From Emergomyces orientalis (taxonomy: Eukaryota; Ascomycota; Eurotiomycetes; Onygenales; Ajellomycetaceae): a stretch of DNA of 64,000 nt. Location of the stretch: contig MOWL01000070.1 of assembly GCA_002110485.1 (NCBI GenBank), forward strand, positions 124,001 through 188,000. The letters run 5' to 3'. Every line of letters starts with the position of its first letter. The first letter of the stretch is position 1. The notes under the pieces are model-generated. The model worked only from the letters and a program-made list of their open reading frames with translations, made no database searches and had not been told where the DNA came from. Both the position numbers and the translations under genes were made by a program. Shown here piece by piece: positions 24,744-36,736 of the stretch.

Positions 24744-25671
24744 CTAACTCACCTCCGCCGCCCCCTCCCTCATACCCACAACAACACACCCCCCGGCCAT
24801 CAACGCAGCCCCAACCCACCACAACCCATCCACCTTCTCCCCAAAGACCGCCATCCCCAGTAGCGCCGTAAGCAGGAAGTTCGCCGTCGTGTTCGTGATT
24901 GCGACTTTTGTGCTAGATGCAGAAGCAGTAAGGGCTCGCGTGAACAGAGCCCACATTATCCCATTGGAGAGGACATTGAGGGTGAAGAACAGCTGCGTGG
25001 CAGTGGTTATTATTATTATTTATGACTTGGGAATGGGTGTTGGAAAGAGGGATTTGGGCTTACGGTGCGGGTTACATATTCTGCTATCCCCTCTGAGGCG
25101 GGAGGGAGGTTGAGGAGGTTGGATAGGGTTTGGGAGAAGGTAGTTGTGAGGTGAGTTGTTGTCCTGGGGTGTAGGAGTGGTTAGTCAGTATCTATGTGGG
25201 TTAGGCAAATGGGACTTGATTTATTTTTCGAAAGATATATTTTTAAATTTTTAAATTTTTTGGTTATTTGACTGCACTATCCCCTGGTTTTTATTGGCAG
25301 CCTCAAGCACACATGCATGGGGCAAGGTAGGGGATTGATAATATGGATGGTTTCTTAAGCAGTACCCCTTATATATATATATATATAAATTATTTTTTTT
25401 AAAAAAAGGGAGCTCCCCGACATTGAAATTCGAAAGTTAACACCTACAATTTCGCAAATAATCCATTCGTCGCGGCGAACAAGCCGCTCGCAATGGCTAG
25501 GATGGCCCAATTGGACCAAGATGAAGAAGAGGGAGGGTGTGCACTTTTTTCCCCTTTCCCTTTTTCTTCCTTTCGTTTTCCCACCCTTCCCCCTAACCTT
25601 GATACATCATCCACATCTTGCGAAACATCCACGGGCTTCGTGCTCTGATTGTTGACTCGTCGACGAGCCAT
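24744..25671 (-). CDS. TMEM42-like EamA-type membrane protein
   Basis: Three exons, 25671-25448, 25163-25064 and 24992-24744, give 190 residues. Start chosen at MARRRVNNQS because of its ACCATGG context; an in-frame ATG at 25707 would add 12. After a hydrophilic N-terminus come four hydrophobic segments, beginning with NWAILAIASGLFAATNGLFA. Conserved blocks are NGIMWALFTRALTASASSTK, VAITNTTANFLLTALLGMAV and FGEKVDGLWWVGAALMAGGC. This is the single drug/metabolite-transporter-like unit of the TMEM42 family, probably a dimeric membrane protein; substrate unknown. A GTGAGT just before the stop could be a further donor, so the C-terminus may differ by a few residues. Confidence 0.85.
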
Positions 25672-26559
25672 GGTAGATGGTTGTTGAGAATAACTAGTAG
25701 TAATCAAAGGTTGGATAAAAGGAAGTAGTTGGTATTTTCATGTAAATATTTGTATGTGAGCCGTAAAAAGCAAGTTAATTGAAAATATTATATTATTAAA
25801 CGAACGACGAAAAAGAAATCGCCGGGGCCAGATGGGAGGAATGTTTGGGTAATATGAGGTTTCTGGGCATATACGTTTACATGATGTTATGCATGGGACA
25901 CAAAGTTGGGCGTTTAAAGCGCTTGACGCGCTTTGTGCCTATTTTCTAGCGTGGAAAAAAGTGGATCGCCAAGGTGAGAGCGGCAACAGAAGTATGGAAA
26001 ACATATTGAGATGTAGGAGATGAAGAAAATACATATTGAGAACATTAAATACTGCTAAAAAAAAAAGATATAAATATAGTTAAAATGCTAACAAGGCGAG
26101 ACGTTTATTCCGAGGTCAAAAACAACCCTCCTCTACACAAAACCTGACACTAAGGCCATGAAATATCCTTGTTATTTTCAGGGCGTCTAAACAAAAGGAT
26201 TGAGAAACGGGTAGACAGCAGGGTAGATATTTACACCTAAGAAGGACGTCCAGTAAAGCAGGGTAAAAAATCCAATCATCTAAACGTCAGTTATTGTTAA
26301 CATAAAGAGCTTCAGGGGGACCGGCAGAGACACCAAGGTTGTCTAAAACGGGAAAGAAAGCTTTGTATATAGCAGTTAACACACAATATCATGGCGTGAT
26401 GTCTGTCAAGGAGCAGAGTGTATACTGGCAGCTTGTTGAAGCTGACTTGATACCGTATCTTGCCCCTAATGGATTAATGGAGTAGATAGTAGAGAGGTGG
26501 GGGCGATAAACCAGCGTTTCGGGTCGGATATGGCCCGATCGCCACGCTATTATCATATA
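25672..26559. other. Intergenic, AT-rich, no gene seen
   Basis: Upstream of the TMEM42-like gene and downstream of the pyridoxamine-phosphate oxidase gene, both on the minus strand. No coding frame of note on either strand. Confidence 0.5.
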
Positions 26560-27651
26560 TCACGGCGATAGCCGCTGAATGCTCCACCTAAACGCCTTCG
26601 CCGTCTCCTCCCCCGTCTCCCCATCCCCATGAACCCTCACATACCTAAATCGATCATGCAACCGACTCTTCCTCCCCTGCCAAAACTCCACAGACTCCGG
26701 CACAATCCGAATCCCGCCCCAGAACGGCGGCAGCGGGATCTCTTCCATATCCGCAAAACGCGCCTCCATTCCCTTGACGCGATCCTCAAGGACAGATCGC
26801 CCATCATCATTGTTGATAAGCGCAGCAGGAGAATCAACAGAAGCATTAGTATTCTCTGTCCCATTGATGACAGCAGCCGGATCGGGGCCAGTTGATGACG
26901 CAGAAGGAGCCAGTGGCTCCGTCTCCCAAAGAACCTTACTCTGCTGACTCGCCCAAGCGCCAATCTGACTCCCCCGCTCCCTCGTCCGCCAGTACGTCTC
27001 ACTCTCCTCTCTTGAAAGCGACTCCACAATCCCCTCAATACGCACCTGCCGCTCCACCGCCTGCCAATGGAATGTTAACGCCGCCCATCGATTCCCCTGC
27101 TGTTGCTGCTGTTGCGGCTGCTGCTGCGCATCTGAACCCCCATCCCATCCCCAATCATCCATTGCCCACTCACCCTCACTCCCCATCCCAAAAACCTGTC
27201 CCCCCTTCCCCTTCCGACTCCCCCAATTACTATAAACCACCCACCCCCTCTCATCCAGCTCCTTAAGATACAGCGTACGCGCACTGACACGGCCAGACGG
27301 CAACGACGCCGTGGCCAGTGTGCATGTCTCCGGCGCCGAAGAGGCGGGGAGCCTTGCGTCGCGGAACCAGGCGTTGAATTGCTGGAAGGGGTTTGTGGGG
27401 TTGATTTGGGACAGGGTTAAGGGTGGGTTTGTGAGAAATTGGTGGGCGCGGGACGGGTGGGCAACTAGGGCGGCGTTGGCGATTGGGGTTGGGGCACTGG
27501 AGCGGAGGGGGGTGTCTAGGGTTGTGTTTGTGTTTGCGTTTGTGCTTGTGATGGTGGGGAGGAGGTGGGTGGGGATCGGGATCGGGATCGGCATTGCGGG
27601 GTGTCGTGTGCTTGTTGTATTCGGGTTGGTGGTTGTGAGGGGTGGTTGCAC
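26560..27651 (-). CDS. PDX3: Pyridoxamine 5'-phosphate oxidase
   Basis: A single-exon frame of 363 residues. It oxidises pyridoxamine or pyridoxine 5'-phosphate to pyridoxal 5'-phosphate using FMN, the last step of vitamin B6 coenzyme formation, in the cytosol. Evidence: the FMN-binding part TLATASLPSGRVSARTLYLK, VVYSNWGSRKGKG and WAALTFHWQAVERQVRIEG; the segment RERGSQIGAWASQQS; and the C-terminal PNPOx dimerisation block WGGIRIVPESVEFWQGR, LHDRFRYVR and FRWSIQRLSP. At 363 residues it is longer than the usual 230-270. The extra length is a Pro/Thr/Asn-rich N-terminus, a poly-Gln insert (about residues 165-180) and an Asn/Ser-rich insert before the C-terminal domain. An in-frame Met 19 codons downstream is an alternative start. 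Confidence 0.93.
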   Translation of the reverse strand: MQPPLTTTNPNTTSTRHPAMPIPIPIPTHLLPTITSTNANTNTTLDTPLRSSAPTPIANAALVAHPSRAHQFLTNPPLTLSQINPTNPFQQFNAWFRDARLPASSAPETCTLATASLPSGRVSARTLYLKELDERGWVVYSNWGSRKGKGGQVFGMGSEGEWAMDDWGWDGGSDAQQQPQQQQQQGNRWAALTFHWQAVERQVRIEGIVESLSREESETYWRTRERGSQIGAWASQQSKVLWETEPLAPSASSTGPDPAAVINGTENTNASVDSPAALINNDDGRSVLEDRVKGMEARFADMEEIPLPPFWGGIRIVPESVEFWQGRKSRLHDRFRYVRVHGDGETGEETAKAFRWSIQRLSP

Positions 27652-29049
27652 GGATGTCGATAGGGGATTTGGGGAGTGATGGGGTGCTGCGATATCTCCT
27701 GGGGCAACTGGACAGAGGGAGTTGAGGAGTTAGTTTGCTGGTTTTACTTCTAATTTTACTTGGAGGTAGAAGGGGGGAAAGGGGGGGGGGATGATTGCGC
27801 CAATTTCTCAGATGGCGGGGTATATTCGAGAAAGGCGATGAGAAAAACATTGAACATACAAATCAATTTCTTCGGTGTTTTATGAGCATGAGCTGGGGCA
27901 GCTCCTCCTATGCTACCATCGCCACCACCACTACCATCCTCACGTCCTCCACCCGCTTTATCCAGCGTCATAGTTCTGAGTCGACACAGGCGGTTCCAGA
28001 AGGCTGTTGTAGGGATGGACGAAGTGTAGATTTGGCGCATCTAACTAATGCATTGGTTGCTTATGTGTCGTGAAAAGGGTATGTCTATATGCTGTTTTCA
28101 AATGATATGGGGGCATAGTAGGCCGTGTCTATATTTGTTAAGTAGAATGGAAGAAGAAGAAGAGAAAGTGGAGGAGGAGAGAGTTGGGTATAGAATTGTC
28201 GGCGACGCGGAAATTTGGCAGTAACGTGACCTCTCCGATATTGCCGATTTCAAACAGTCGTCGAACGGTGGGATCCAAATCGATTCTCCCTTAGAAGGAA
28301 AAAATCCTTAAACGGGCTGCAGGCCTAGCTACGATAGAAGTAAAACGTGTTCTCTCTTGATAAAATTTCCATTTATTTATTTATTTTTTAAAAAAAATTT
28401 GAGTCCCAAGCTATTATTAACCCTGCGCTGAAATGGTATTACCCAAACAATCAACATACAAGGTAGAAAACCTCGGGACTATTTGCCGTCCTTTTAAAGA
28501 AACCAGACTGGATGCAAGATGGTGGTATCACCTGACTGTCCAGGGGAGAGTAGAGATGTGTCTATCGAAACCAGAACATTGTAAAAAAGAAAAAGATATG
28601 ACAAATGCCATCACCATATGCAAAGTCCCCCGCCTATAAAACTCCTTGCCAAGCAGGTTGGTATCTCTGATGATACGCCTGGTTTAAAATCAAATGCAAA
28701 AGAGGACAACACACACTTTATATAGTACAGTACATGCGATCCATTTCTTTCCAAACGCCTGCTAAAAAAAATACTAAATTTGAAAAAATTTGGGGTTTTT
28801 TTTTTTTTTTTTTTTTTTTTGGGGGGGGGGGGTTATTTGCCTGGTCTGGTCCCTTCGGCAGAAAAGAAAAATTTTTGTTTTCCAGGCGGGACAAATCGGG
28901 TCCAGCCCAGGGGTTATCTTTTGAGATATGTAGAATGAAAATGAGACAAAAGGAAAATTTGTAGATTAAGAGGTATATTATTAGGAAGACATAGGAAAAA
29001 GGCTTGCGAAGGAAAGGAAAAAGAAGCGGTTAGAAAACGGTAAGCCTGC
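27652..29049. other. Intergenic; T25-G12 homopolymer junction
   Basis: No gene recognised. A run of 25 T at 28796-28820 passes directly into 12 G at 28821-28832. A minus-strand open frame at 27756-28040 upstream of the oxidase gene has a low-complexity, unrecognised product and is not called. Confidence 0.5.
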
Positions 29050-32000
29050 TTAAGCAGACGGAGAGGCCTGAGGGCTGCTGCCGCCACCGCCACCGCCGAC
29101 AAGTTCTAGCACTTTGCCAGTGACAGCAGACGGGTATCCGCGCGACAACATCTCCTGCACGACGCCAGACGCACCCTGGCGATCCTCAGCGGCCAAGAAG
29201 GCCCTGGTCATCGCTTCATAGGTGCTGGGTTCACGCTTGCTGATGCCAATGCCATTATACACCGACAAGGCATTCGCGACGTTCCCATCAGCCGCCCAGC
29301 CATGGATGAGCGTGTTGGCAATGTAAGGCGTCATCTCCACGTTGCGGCTGACCATGTGTTTCAGCAGCTCTGCGGTGGCCGAGACTTGGTGGTTGGCAAC
29401 CATCGCTTCGAAGAGTGCTTGGTACAGGCATGGTTGTGGCTGGACGTAGCGGTTTGAAATAACGGAGTTGAAGATCTTCCGTGCACCGTCCATGTCGTGC
29501 ATGACGCAGCCTTTGGCGTGGATGAGGGATGCGAAATGGACGGCTTCGGGGCGTTGGCCCTTGGACCGGATGGTGTCGAGCACTTCCTCGGCGGCTTTCA
29601 TGTCAACGGGTTCGAGGGAGGCGTATGCGTCGATCAATAGCTTATAGGTGTGCATTGTTGGCTGGATATTCTTTGACTTCATCCGCTCATAGTAGGCCAG
29701 CACCTTGGCGCGGTCGCGTTTCGTGTTGAGGAAGTACTGGATGATGGAGTTGTATGGAGCCGGGCGTGGTTTGTAGTTCGGCATAGACTCCATTTCATCG
29801 AACATTTCCTCTGCGAATCGTTCATCGCTGACTCTGCAGAGTGCGTTGACGATGGTTCCGTAAGTGACGCTCGTAGGTCGGATACCATTGGCACGCATCT
29901 CGGCAAAGTAGAGGAGGCAGTCGTCAATCCGGCGCGCCTTGCCAAGCTTTCCGATTAGTGCATTGTAGAGGAACGATGTAGGGTCGACCCCTTCCGATAT
30001 GGCGCGATGGAAGATCTTAACGGCCTCTGTCGCTTCATCGAAGGTTTTCGTCGACTCCTTTAGGGTGGTGATGTAGAGACCAAAAGTATTAGCAGACGGT
30101 GCCGAGCCAATGTTGTTAAGCTCTTGGTGGTATTTGGCAGCCTGGCCGCGTTCGCCAAGCGTCAAGCTGGCAGCAACCATGGCGTCCAGAATCGATGTCC
30201 AGCCATATTTGACAACCTTGTACTGAGGAATCAGAGGAACGTCGTGTCTAGCCATACCCAAGATCTCCTGCACGAGATTCGTGCGTCCACATTTTGCAGC
30301 AGCGGTGATCAACTTGGCATAGGTGATATATCGAGGATGTCTGCCAATGCGGCGCATGTTCTTGAATTTAATCATGGCATCGTTGAGATGGTTCTCAACC
30401 CTGCCACTCGTGTTCTCCAGAATATCAGCGATGACGGCAGATCCACGGAAGTCTGTAGCATGGGCATATGGATCGAAAGTGTCTTCGGGAGTCGTTGGTT
30501 TCGAAGCTGGAGAAGGCTGGGGAGCTGGGGTGTATCGTGCAGGTACAAAGCTAGGGTTAATGACCGGGGACTGCATGTAACCACGCCATCTCTGAACCAA
30601 ATCTGGGCGGTTGTCAGAGATCTTAAGAACAGCTTGCTCAAGCACACGCGACTTGAGCGTTTCCACTGGGATACCAGCGGCTAATGCAAGTTCGAGCATG
30701 TGGGCAAATCGTGCTGGGTGGGCAGCGTCGAATAAACCAGAAGCATTAACGAGCATTCCGGCCTGTACTTGAAGAGCAAGCGTCAAATCTTGGATGCTAA
30801 GCTGCGAGATACCTGACGGACCAAGACTAGCGATGACATGTTCTGCTACAGGTGAAACCAATCCGCCATTCTCGATCATGGCCCAGATCAGGGTCATGGA
30901 AGCATGTGCCGAAAGGACGGCAGAAGACTGAATCATGACATGCCCAAGGAGATCGATGGTTTCATCGATCTCTTCACGTAGATGAGCCCGGGCTTGTTTG
31001 CTCTCCACAGAGTTTCGGATCCGAGTGAACATATTCCGAGCTTCCATCAGGCCTTCCTCGACTTGGCCGCTTTTAAGGAGGGCGACAGTATACATGGCGG
31101 TCGGATGAATAAGGTCCGGAGCAGCATGGCTTGGTGAGGAGAGAGCAGCCCAGAATGGTTTCGCGGAGGTAAGGCGTCCTTGACGGATATGAAGAGCAAG
31201 CATCGCCGATGCGGGGCCCATAGCGATGGGGGATTCCAGCGGCAGTAGATCGTATGCCTCCGATGCAACTGCGAGATTCCCTGAATCGGCAGCAGCCATA
31301 CAGATCCTGGCCAGTGCTGTTTCAAGTTTTGTCTTGGAAAGATATTCCTGAGCGGTTTTAAGGGCGTCTGCAAAGCTTCCCGTCTGAATTGAGTGCTGCA
31401 TCAAGCCATCCTTGACAACAATATCCTCAATGGCAGACTTTCTGACTTCCCGGTCTTCCTTTACTTCGTCGAACGAAGATCTAATCTTATCGAAAAATCG
31501 GAGAGCACCAGCCTCTTTGCCACATGACAGATAGGCTTTGATGAGAGCAGCATACACCTCAGCGTCCCTCCGTTCGACAATTCCAAATACACCGCTATCG
31601 TCAGCGATGGCCAAGGCCTTGTACTCGTTATAGCACTCCACAGCACTCTTCAAATCACCGCTTGCGGCAAATGCATCGATCATAGAGGGGAACATGGTCG
31701 CGTGCGGGGCGATCTTGTGGGTTTCCATGTGAGCGAATATCTTGATCATTTGTTCAACTTCGCCTCTCTTTGCACAGGCAGTTATGAGAGTGCGGTAAGC
31801 TTCAAGGGGGAACAAAATATTAGCATGATGCGAGGTTGCAGCATTGAAGAGCTTTAGGGCAATCGAGAGAGAATGATCCTCAACTAAGAGTTCATGCTCG
31901 GCTTCACTTGACTGGAAAATAAATTTGCCAGGCTCTTCCAAGCCGCCATAGCGGGCCCGCTGCTCGCCTAAGACCTGGATCGACTGGAAGGTTTTCAAGG

Positions 32001-33006
32001 CGCGGGATGCCAATAGCTGGACGAGAATTGTGTATGTCTGTTCATTGGGCAGTACTGTACGGCGTAGCATGTCCGAGTAGATATCAAGGGCCTTGGGGAC
32101 TGCATGGTAAACATCCGCATGAAGGTGGATGGCGGCCTCAAGCAGAGCATTGTAGGCTCCAACAGTAGGGACTAGTCCCTCCTTAAGCAGGCCCTCAAAG
32201 GCACCCGGTACCAGGGTATATTGTTTGGTATCTGCCAGTTGCATTACACGCCCAGATTGAGCCTGGGTTCGCTTCAAGATTTCGACGTCTTTAGAGGGCT
32301 CATCAAGCACCAGAGAAGGTTCTTCCACGGAAGATTCTCGAGTGGGCTCAGATGAAAACCCTTCCGTTGACTCGAGACTGTTTGCGGACTCAACGGTCGA
32401 AACATCCGGTTCCTCCGCTTGCGCAAGTGCCTCTGCATCATGAATTTGTTGTATTTCCCGCGCAACAGCCTCATCAACCTGCGCGCTTACATCAGCATCA
32501 ACTGCGACGCTCTCGACCTTTCTGAAATCACGAGTTTCCTTGAGTTCATGACTGGGGATATCGGCTATTGCTGTCTTTGACGACGACGACGCGGATACAT
32601 CTTTGGTAGCTGCGTTGTCCTCATTTTCCTTTGCTTCCTGAGATGACGGCTTCCAGCCAATTCTCTTCCTGAACTGGAACTGGTGCCAATCGTTATCATC
32701 GCCATTCTGTTGAGCCTGTTGCCAAGCTGCATAGTAGGCAGCTAGACCCGAGTCACCACCAGCATTTCCTGAGGTTGCGTGTCCAGCCTTTGGCCCCGCA
32801 CTCGACGAGCCAGAAGGGTTCTGGAAAGCACTCTGAAGCTGGGCAGTCCGTGTGTATTTTGCGGGGAGATTCGTAAACTGATTGAGGGATGTGTTTGTGG
32901 AGGCGTAGGAGGATTGGGATGCGGCAACTACCGATTGAGCATAGCCGTGAACAAAGGTCTTCGAAAAGGCTTGACGTGCGAGGTGGGTAAATGGCTTAAA
33001 CACCAT
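29050..33006 (-). CDS. Large mitochondrial pentatricopeptide-repeat protein (Cya5-like)
   Basis: A single uninterrupted frame of 1318 residues. The N-terminus MVFKPFTHLARQAFSKTFVH is basic and hydrophobic, like a mitochondrial presequence. A low-complexity acidic region runs to about residue 270. Pentatricopeptide units follow in two blocks, for example GAYNALLEAAIHLHADVYHA, FPSMIDAFAASGDLKSAVEC, LYNALIGKLGKARRIDDCLL, VTYGTIVNALCRVSDERFAE and HTYKLLIDAYASLEPVDMKA. Such proteins bind organelle RNA and act in mitochondrial mRNA stability or translation; Neurospora cya-5 and yeast Pet309, needed for COX1 expression, are the likely relatives, but orthology is inference. The end is Gly/Ser-rich (GGGGGGSSPQASPSA). 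No intron is needed. Confidence 0.9.
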   Translation of the reverse strand: MVFKPFTHLARQAFSKTFVHGYAQSVVAASQSSYASTNTSLNQFTNLPAKYTRTAQLQSAFQNPSGSSSAGPKAGHATSGNAGGDSGLAAYYAAWQQAQQNGDDNDWHQFQFRKRIGWKPSSQEAKENEDNAATKDVSASSSSKTAIADIPSHELKETRDFRKVESVAVDADVSAQVDEAVAREIQQIHDAEALAQAEEPDVSTVESANSLESTEGFSSEPTRESSVEEPSLVLDEPSKDVEILKRTQAQSGRVMQLADTKQYTLVPGAFEGLLKEGLVPTVGAYNALLEAAIHLHADVYHAVPKALDIYSDMLRRTVLPNEQTYTILVQLLASRALKTFQSIQVLGEQRARYGGLEEPGKFIFQSSEAEHELLVEDHSLSIALKLFNAATSHHANILFPLEAYRTLITACAKRGEVEQMIKIFAHMETHKIAPHATMFPSMIDAFAASGDLKSAVECYNEYKALAIADDSGVFGIVERRDAEVYAALIKAYLSCGKEAGALRFFDKIRSSFDEVKEDREVRKSAIEDIVVKDGLMQHSIQTGSFADALKTAQEYLSKTKLETALARICMAAADSGNLAVASEAYDLLPLESPIAMGPASAMLALHIRQGRLTSAKPFWAALSSPSHAAPDLIHPTAMYTVALLKSGQVEEGLMEARNMFTRIRNSVESKQARAHLREEIDETIDLLGHVMIQSSAVLSAHASMTLIWAMIENGGLVSPVAEHVIASLGPSGISQLSIQDLTLALQVQAGMLVNASGLFDAAHPARFAHMLELALAAGIPVETLKSRVLEQAVLKISDNRPDLVQRWRGYMQSPVINPSFVPARYTPAPQPSPASKPTTPEDTFDPYAHATDFRGSAVIADILENTSGRVENHLNDAMIKFKNMRRIGRHPRYITYAKLITAAAKCGRTNLVQEILGMARHDVPLIPQYKVVKYGWTSILDAMVAASLTLGERGQAAKYHQELNNIGSAPSANTFGLYITTLKESTKTFDEATEAVKIFHRAISEGVDPTSFLYNALIGKLGKARRIDDCLLYFAEMRANGIRPTSVTYGTIVNALCRVSDERFAEEMFDEMESMPNYKPRPAPYNSIIQYFLNTKRDRAKVLAYYERMKSKNIQPTMHTYKLLIDAYASLEPVDMKAAEEVLDTIRSKGQRPEAVHFASLIHAKGCVMHDMDGARKIFNSVISNRYVQPQPCLYQALFEAMVANHQVSATAELLKHMVSRNVEMTPYIANTLIHGWAADGNVANALSVYNGIGISKREPSTYEAMTRAFLAAEDRQGASGVVQEMLSRGYPSAVTGKVLELVGGGGGGSSPQASPSA

Positions 33007-33409
33007 TTATCTAGCGGGGGACCTCTTCAGGGCGAAGAGGAGATACTTCAAAGAAAGGTTAGAAAAAGGGGTGCCTGAGAATGTTTAGGAACCTGCTTGT
33101 TGAAGGGGACGGATTTACCTCTGAACTAGGATGGAAGTTGAATTGCACGTTCATTTGACGACTGGCTGCCGTCAAAGAACACGCTGGGCTGGGGGGGGGG
33201 GGGAATTGAAAAAAGGAAAAAGAAAAAAGGGAGGTATTGGGATTTAAGGAGCGGGCAAATGACTGTTTGTCCAAACCAGCTACAGCAATGATGTGAGAGA
33301 TATATGTATTTGGATTAAGTATTGCCTTTGGGGGGGCATATCATAGTCCTCCTCCTCCTCGCAAAATGTAGAGAGGAGATCTGGGGAGTTCAGGATTATT
33401 GATGCCTGA

Positions 33410-33431
33410 CGAGAGAGAGGGAGAGAGAGAG

Positions 33432-33479
<48 letters not shown>

Positions 33480-33482
33480 TGA
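33410..33482. repeat. (GA)n-(GT)n compound microsatellite
   Basis: GA dinucleotides up to about 33433 switch to a GT run of roughly 19 units (33434-33471), then a short ATGTGTGT end. Confidence 0.95.
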
Positions 33483-36400
33483 GAGAAGAAAATAAGAAAG
33501 GGGAGAAAGAGAGGAATAATATCAGGAACTGAGCCCTGAATGCGCGTGTGGAGGAGGTTAAAAAAGGTCAAGAAACTGTAATTAATTTTTTTCTCCTTCT
33601 TTGCGTGTCACAGAGTTCGTAATAAAACCGTACACGTTCGCGATCTCTTCCGCGAATACCAAAAATACAAGCCGAAAAGCTCCGTGATTGGGTGGCTTGG
33701 CCCTTGCTGCGGCTGTTCCTCGTGACTCAGGCCGGAAACCTTAAACAAAAAGCAGCCCAGAAACTAACTAGAAAACAGCTACAACCAGGAACCCAAAGCT
33801 GCGGTCATTGTTGTCTGTAAAATACAAATACGTGATGTGTATCAATCAGCGTCTGTGAGATTGAGATTTCAATATTCTGCTGCCATTTCCACCGCAACAA
33901 ACGGGCGCGGTACCCATCTTCTCCAACGGCTTCGGGCTTCGACAGCAATCCCGGGCCTGGAATTTTCATATTTTTTATATTTTTTTTTGCCTCCAACACG
34001 CTGTGCATCAGGCCGTATGTGCATATGTGTGTATACAGTACTCCGTACAAGATATTAGATACAAGATGTTAAAATACACTATAGAAAGATACCTTACCTG
34101 CCTCCTCCTATTCCCCCTGTTGGAATATAATAATAATAAAAATGTTGCAGCCTGAGCATGTGTAGTCATGTCCCGTCCTCTGGCGTCATGGGTGAAATTT
34201 CCTCGCTAGCACACCTACCTGGGGGCAAGCGCGGCCCAACTTCGGATAAAACGGACGCTTTTGTCTCTGCCAACCGAAAAGCTTCCACGGCTTTCCTCTC
34301 TCCCGCCCCTGACTCATACTCCATTTCTTGTTTCTTTGTCTGTCCCGGGTCTTTTTCTTAGCGACGGGAGCTAGGGCCAGAACAGTTTGGGGATAATCGG
34401 AGTTAGTTAAATAACTATCGGGGTTAATTATGTCATTGGATGCCGACTCTCGTTTTGCGGTGAGCGGGTTACAACACAACTTACAGATCACTTTTGTTGG
34501 GTTGTTGTTTGTTCATGTACTCGTATCTTACTACTCCGTATGATCTCATGAATTATTATTATTCGTAGTTATGCAGTACTTAATGAATACGGAGACAGCA
34601 TGCAGGAAAGCCGTTTCGCAGCCTACCCGTGTGGCTGAGGCGGTTGTGAAATTTTATGCAAGCTTGGCTTCAAGTATTTGGAATAATTAAACCCCAAGTC
34701 TGACAAATAACACCTGGCTCGTTCCCTGCTCCGTCTCTTATCTGGTTTATGTTTTTAACTAACTCGGCCCAGCAGCAACGGGGCTCTCTGCGCACCTATA
34801 TAATCGAATACCGATGTCACCACCGTCAGTCAATTGGCTATTGTCAGTACCTCCCTAAAGGTAAGCCAGCAAGGGGGATCCCATGTAACCCAAGCAAATC
34901 GCAGCCAGCAGAAGCAAGCCCAGCAATTGAAAATACTGCCTACGTAAGGGTGCTGGCCTTCTAGAACCTCCTCTCCTCCCCCATGGGCGAGCTCCGCGGG
35001 AGTTGGTTACCGATAAATTTTATTTTATTTTATATATTTTGAACTGTTTTGGTAGATATTTATTTTATTTGTGTATTTTAGCTGAGCTTATCTTAACCCA
35101 GTAGCTTACGGTCGCTTTAAACTTCCAAGCCGGTGGGAAGAATAATGTTGCGAATTAAAAATAGGCCCGGGCAAAAAGTTTCCCTTGGGCCCCCCTAACA
35201 TCCCTCATCAAGGCTCGAGTCCAAGGGGGGCCTAACACACTCCATTATTATTATTCTTCTTCTTCTTCTCCAGCTGCGGAGCATTTTTCCTCCTTTTCCA
35301 CCAAGAAAAATGAATAATACAACTCTCATTCGGCTCCAGGGTTGAGGTCAGAAGACAGTGTCGGGGGTTTTTTTCTTCATTCCTTCCGACTAGCCCCACT
35401 ACTAACAACTGGCGAACTACGGAGTACATTATTCTGGAAAACCCACAGCTCCGTAAACCCACAGCCCAGGGTCGCGCCGCGCCCAAGCTCAGCACCGCGA
35501 TCACTACGATCAGGCCATGCGTGAGTAGGCAATTCCGAGCTTTTCAATCGATGATGTAGATGATGTAAGTTTGTTTCGTAGTTAACTAGTTAACTATTGA
35601 GTATGAATATATGCTAGGGGCCGGCCCCGAACAAGAAGGATACAATCATACATTTTACATACATCCCGAGGTTTTTTTTTAAACAAAACTCCGCGATTCT
35701 TCATGATGGAAAAGCTTGTGATGCGGGGCCTAGTACATACTTTTATTATCCAATCGTGGCTACATAAAACTATAAAATATGCAGACCTCTGGAAGGCCCT
35801 TTTAACAAAGACATCGGGGCGTAAAATAAATATCCCATAGATTTACTAGTTGTGCAGGGCTGCTGGTCTGGTCAGAATCATCTCTCTGTTTCATTCCACA
35901 TGTGCTAGAATGCTTGAGTAAAATTGAGTGAAGAAAATGAAATATATATATATGCTATGCTTTTGTTTTCGATGCCCTTTTCTTTTGCATGTCGGTATGA
36001 ACCCTCCTTTCATACTACTCTGTAAGAAGCCAGCCAAAGATATCTATAAAAGAGTTAGGTGACTGGAACTTAGCTGGGGTGAACTTGAAGCCCTGCCTAA
36101 GATTAGAGCCCAATCATAGCTTTTTGATTCATGTATGTATATACATATATACATATATGAACCCACTCAATCATTGAGTGTGCAGTAATAAACACCTAGC
36201 TATTCTTTCCACCCGTTGTTACTGTTATAGAGAGACAATGTGTGAAACCGGTCGGATCAACGACGCAGTTCTTGAAATTGGCAGTTTTTCTACAATAGTT
36301 TTAGGGGAAGAAAAAGGGGGATCTCGACGTTTGTGTGTCTTGCAAAGAGTACACAAAGCACAGAAACACAAATCAGGTTGGAGGTGATGCATCGGGTTCA

Positions 36401-36706
36401 ACATCCATTTACATGTCATTGTAGTTATTGCCACACACCGGGCAAATTATGCATAACCCGCTGTAGATGTTGTGTCGTGACACATGCGCAGAAAAAAATT
36501 AAATTCCTTTCTCAGCCGTTGACTTGGCACCCAATCGTTACCGCGAGCGAGTGTGATATATATATACTATATTATGCCTTCGAACGAAAAACGGGACCAG
36601 GCGGAATTTCTTCCCCCGTTGTCTCTGAGGGCGCCGTGTAGGAGGAGGTAAATATGCTGGGGGTTTCTTGGACTCTCTGTATTATTCTACGCAAGGGGGG
36701 GCCAGC

Positions 36707-36736
36707 GAACCAACAGGAATTCTAACCTGCTGGTTC
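36707..36736. repeat. Inverted repeat, potential hairpin
   Basis: GAACCAACAGG and CCTGCTGGTTC are complementary over 11 bp with one A-C mismatch, separated by the 8-base loop AATTCTAA. It is not followed by a T tract and no gene end is nearby; role unknown. Confidence 0.6.

Noticed and set aside
27263..27850. Minus-strand frame of 195 codons overlapping the oxidase gene
   Set aside because: Pro/His-rich alternate frame of the N-terminal low-complexity part of PDX3.
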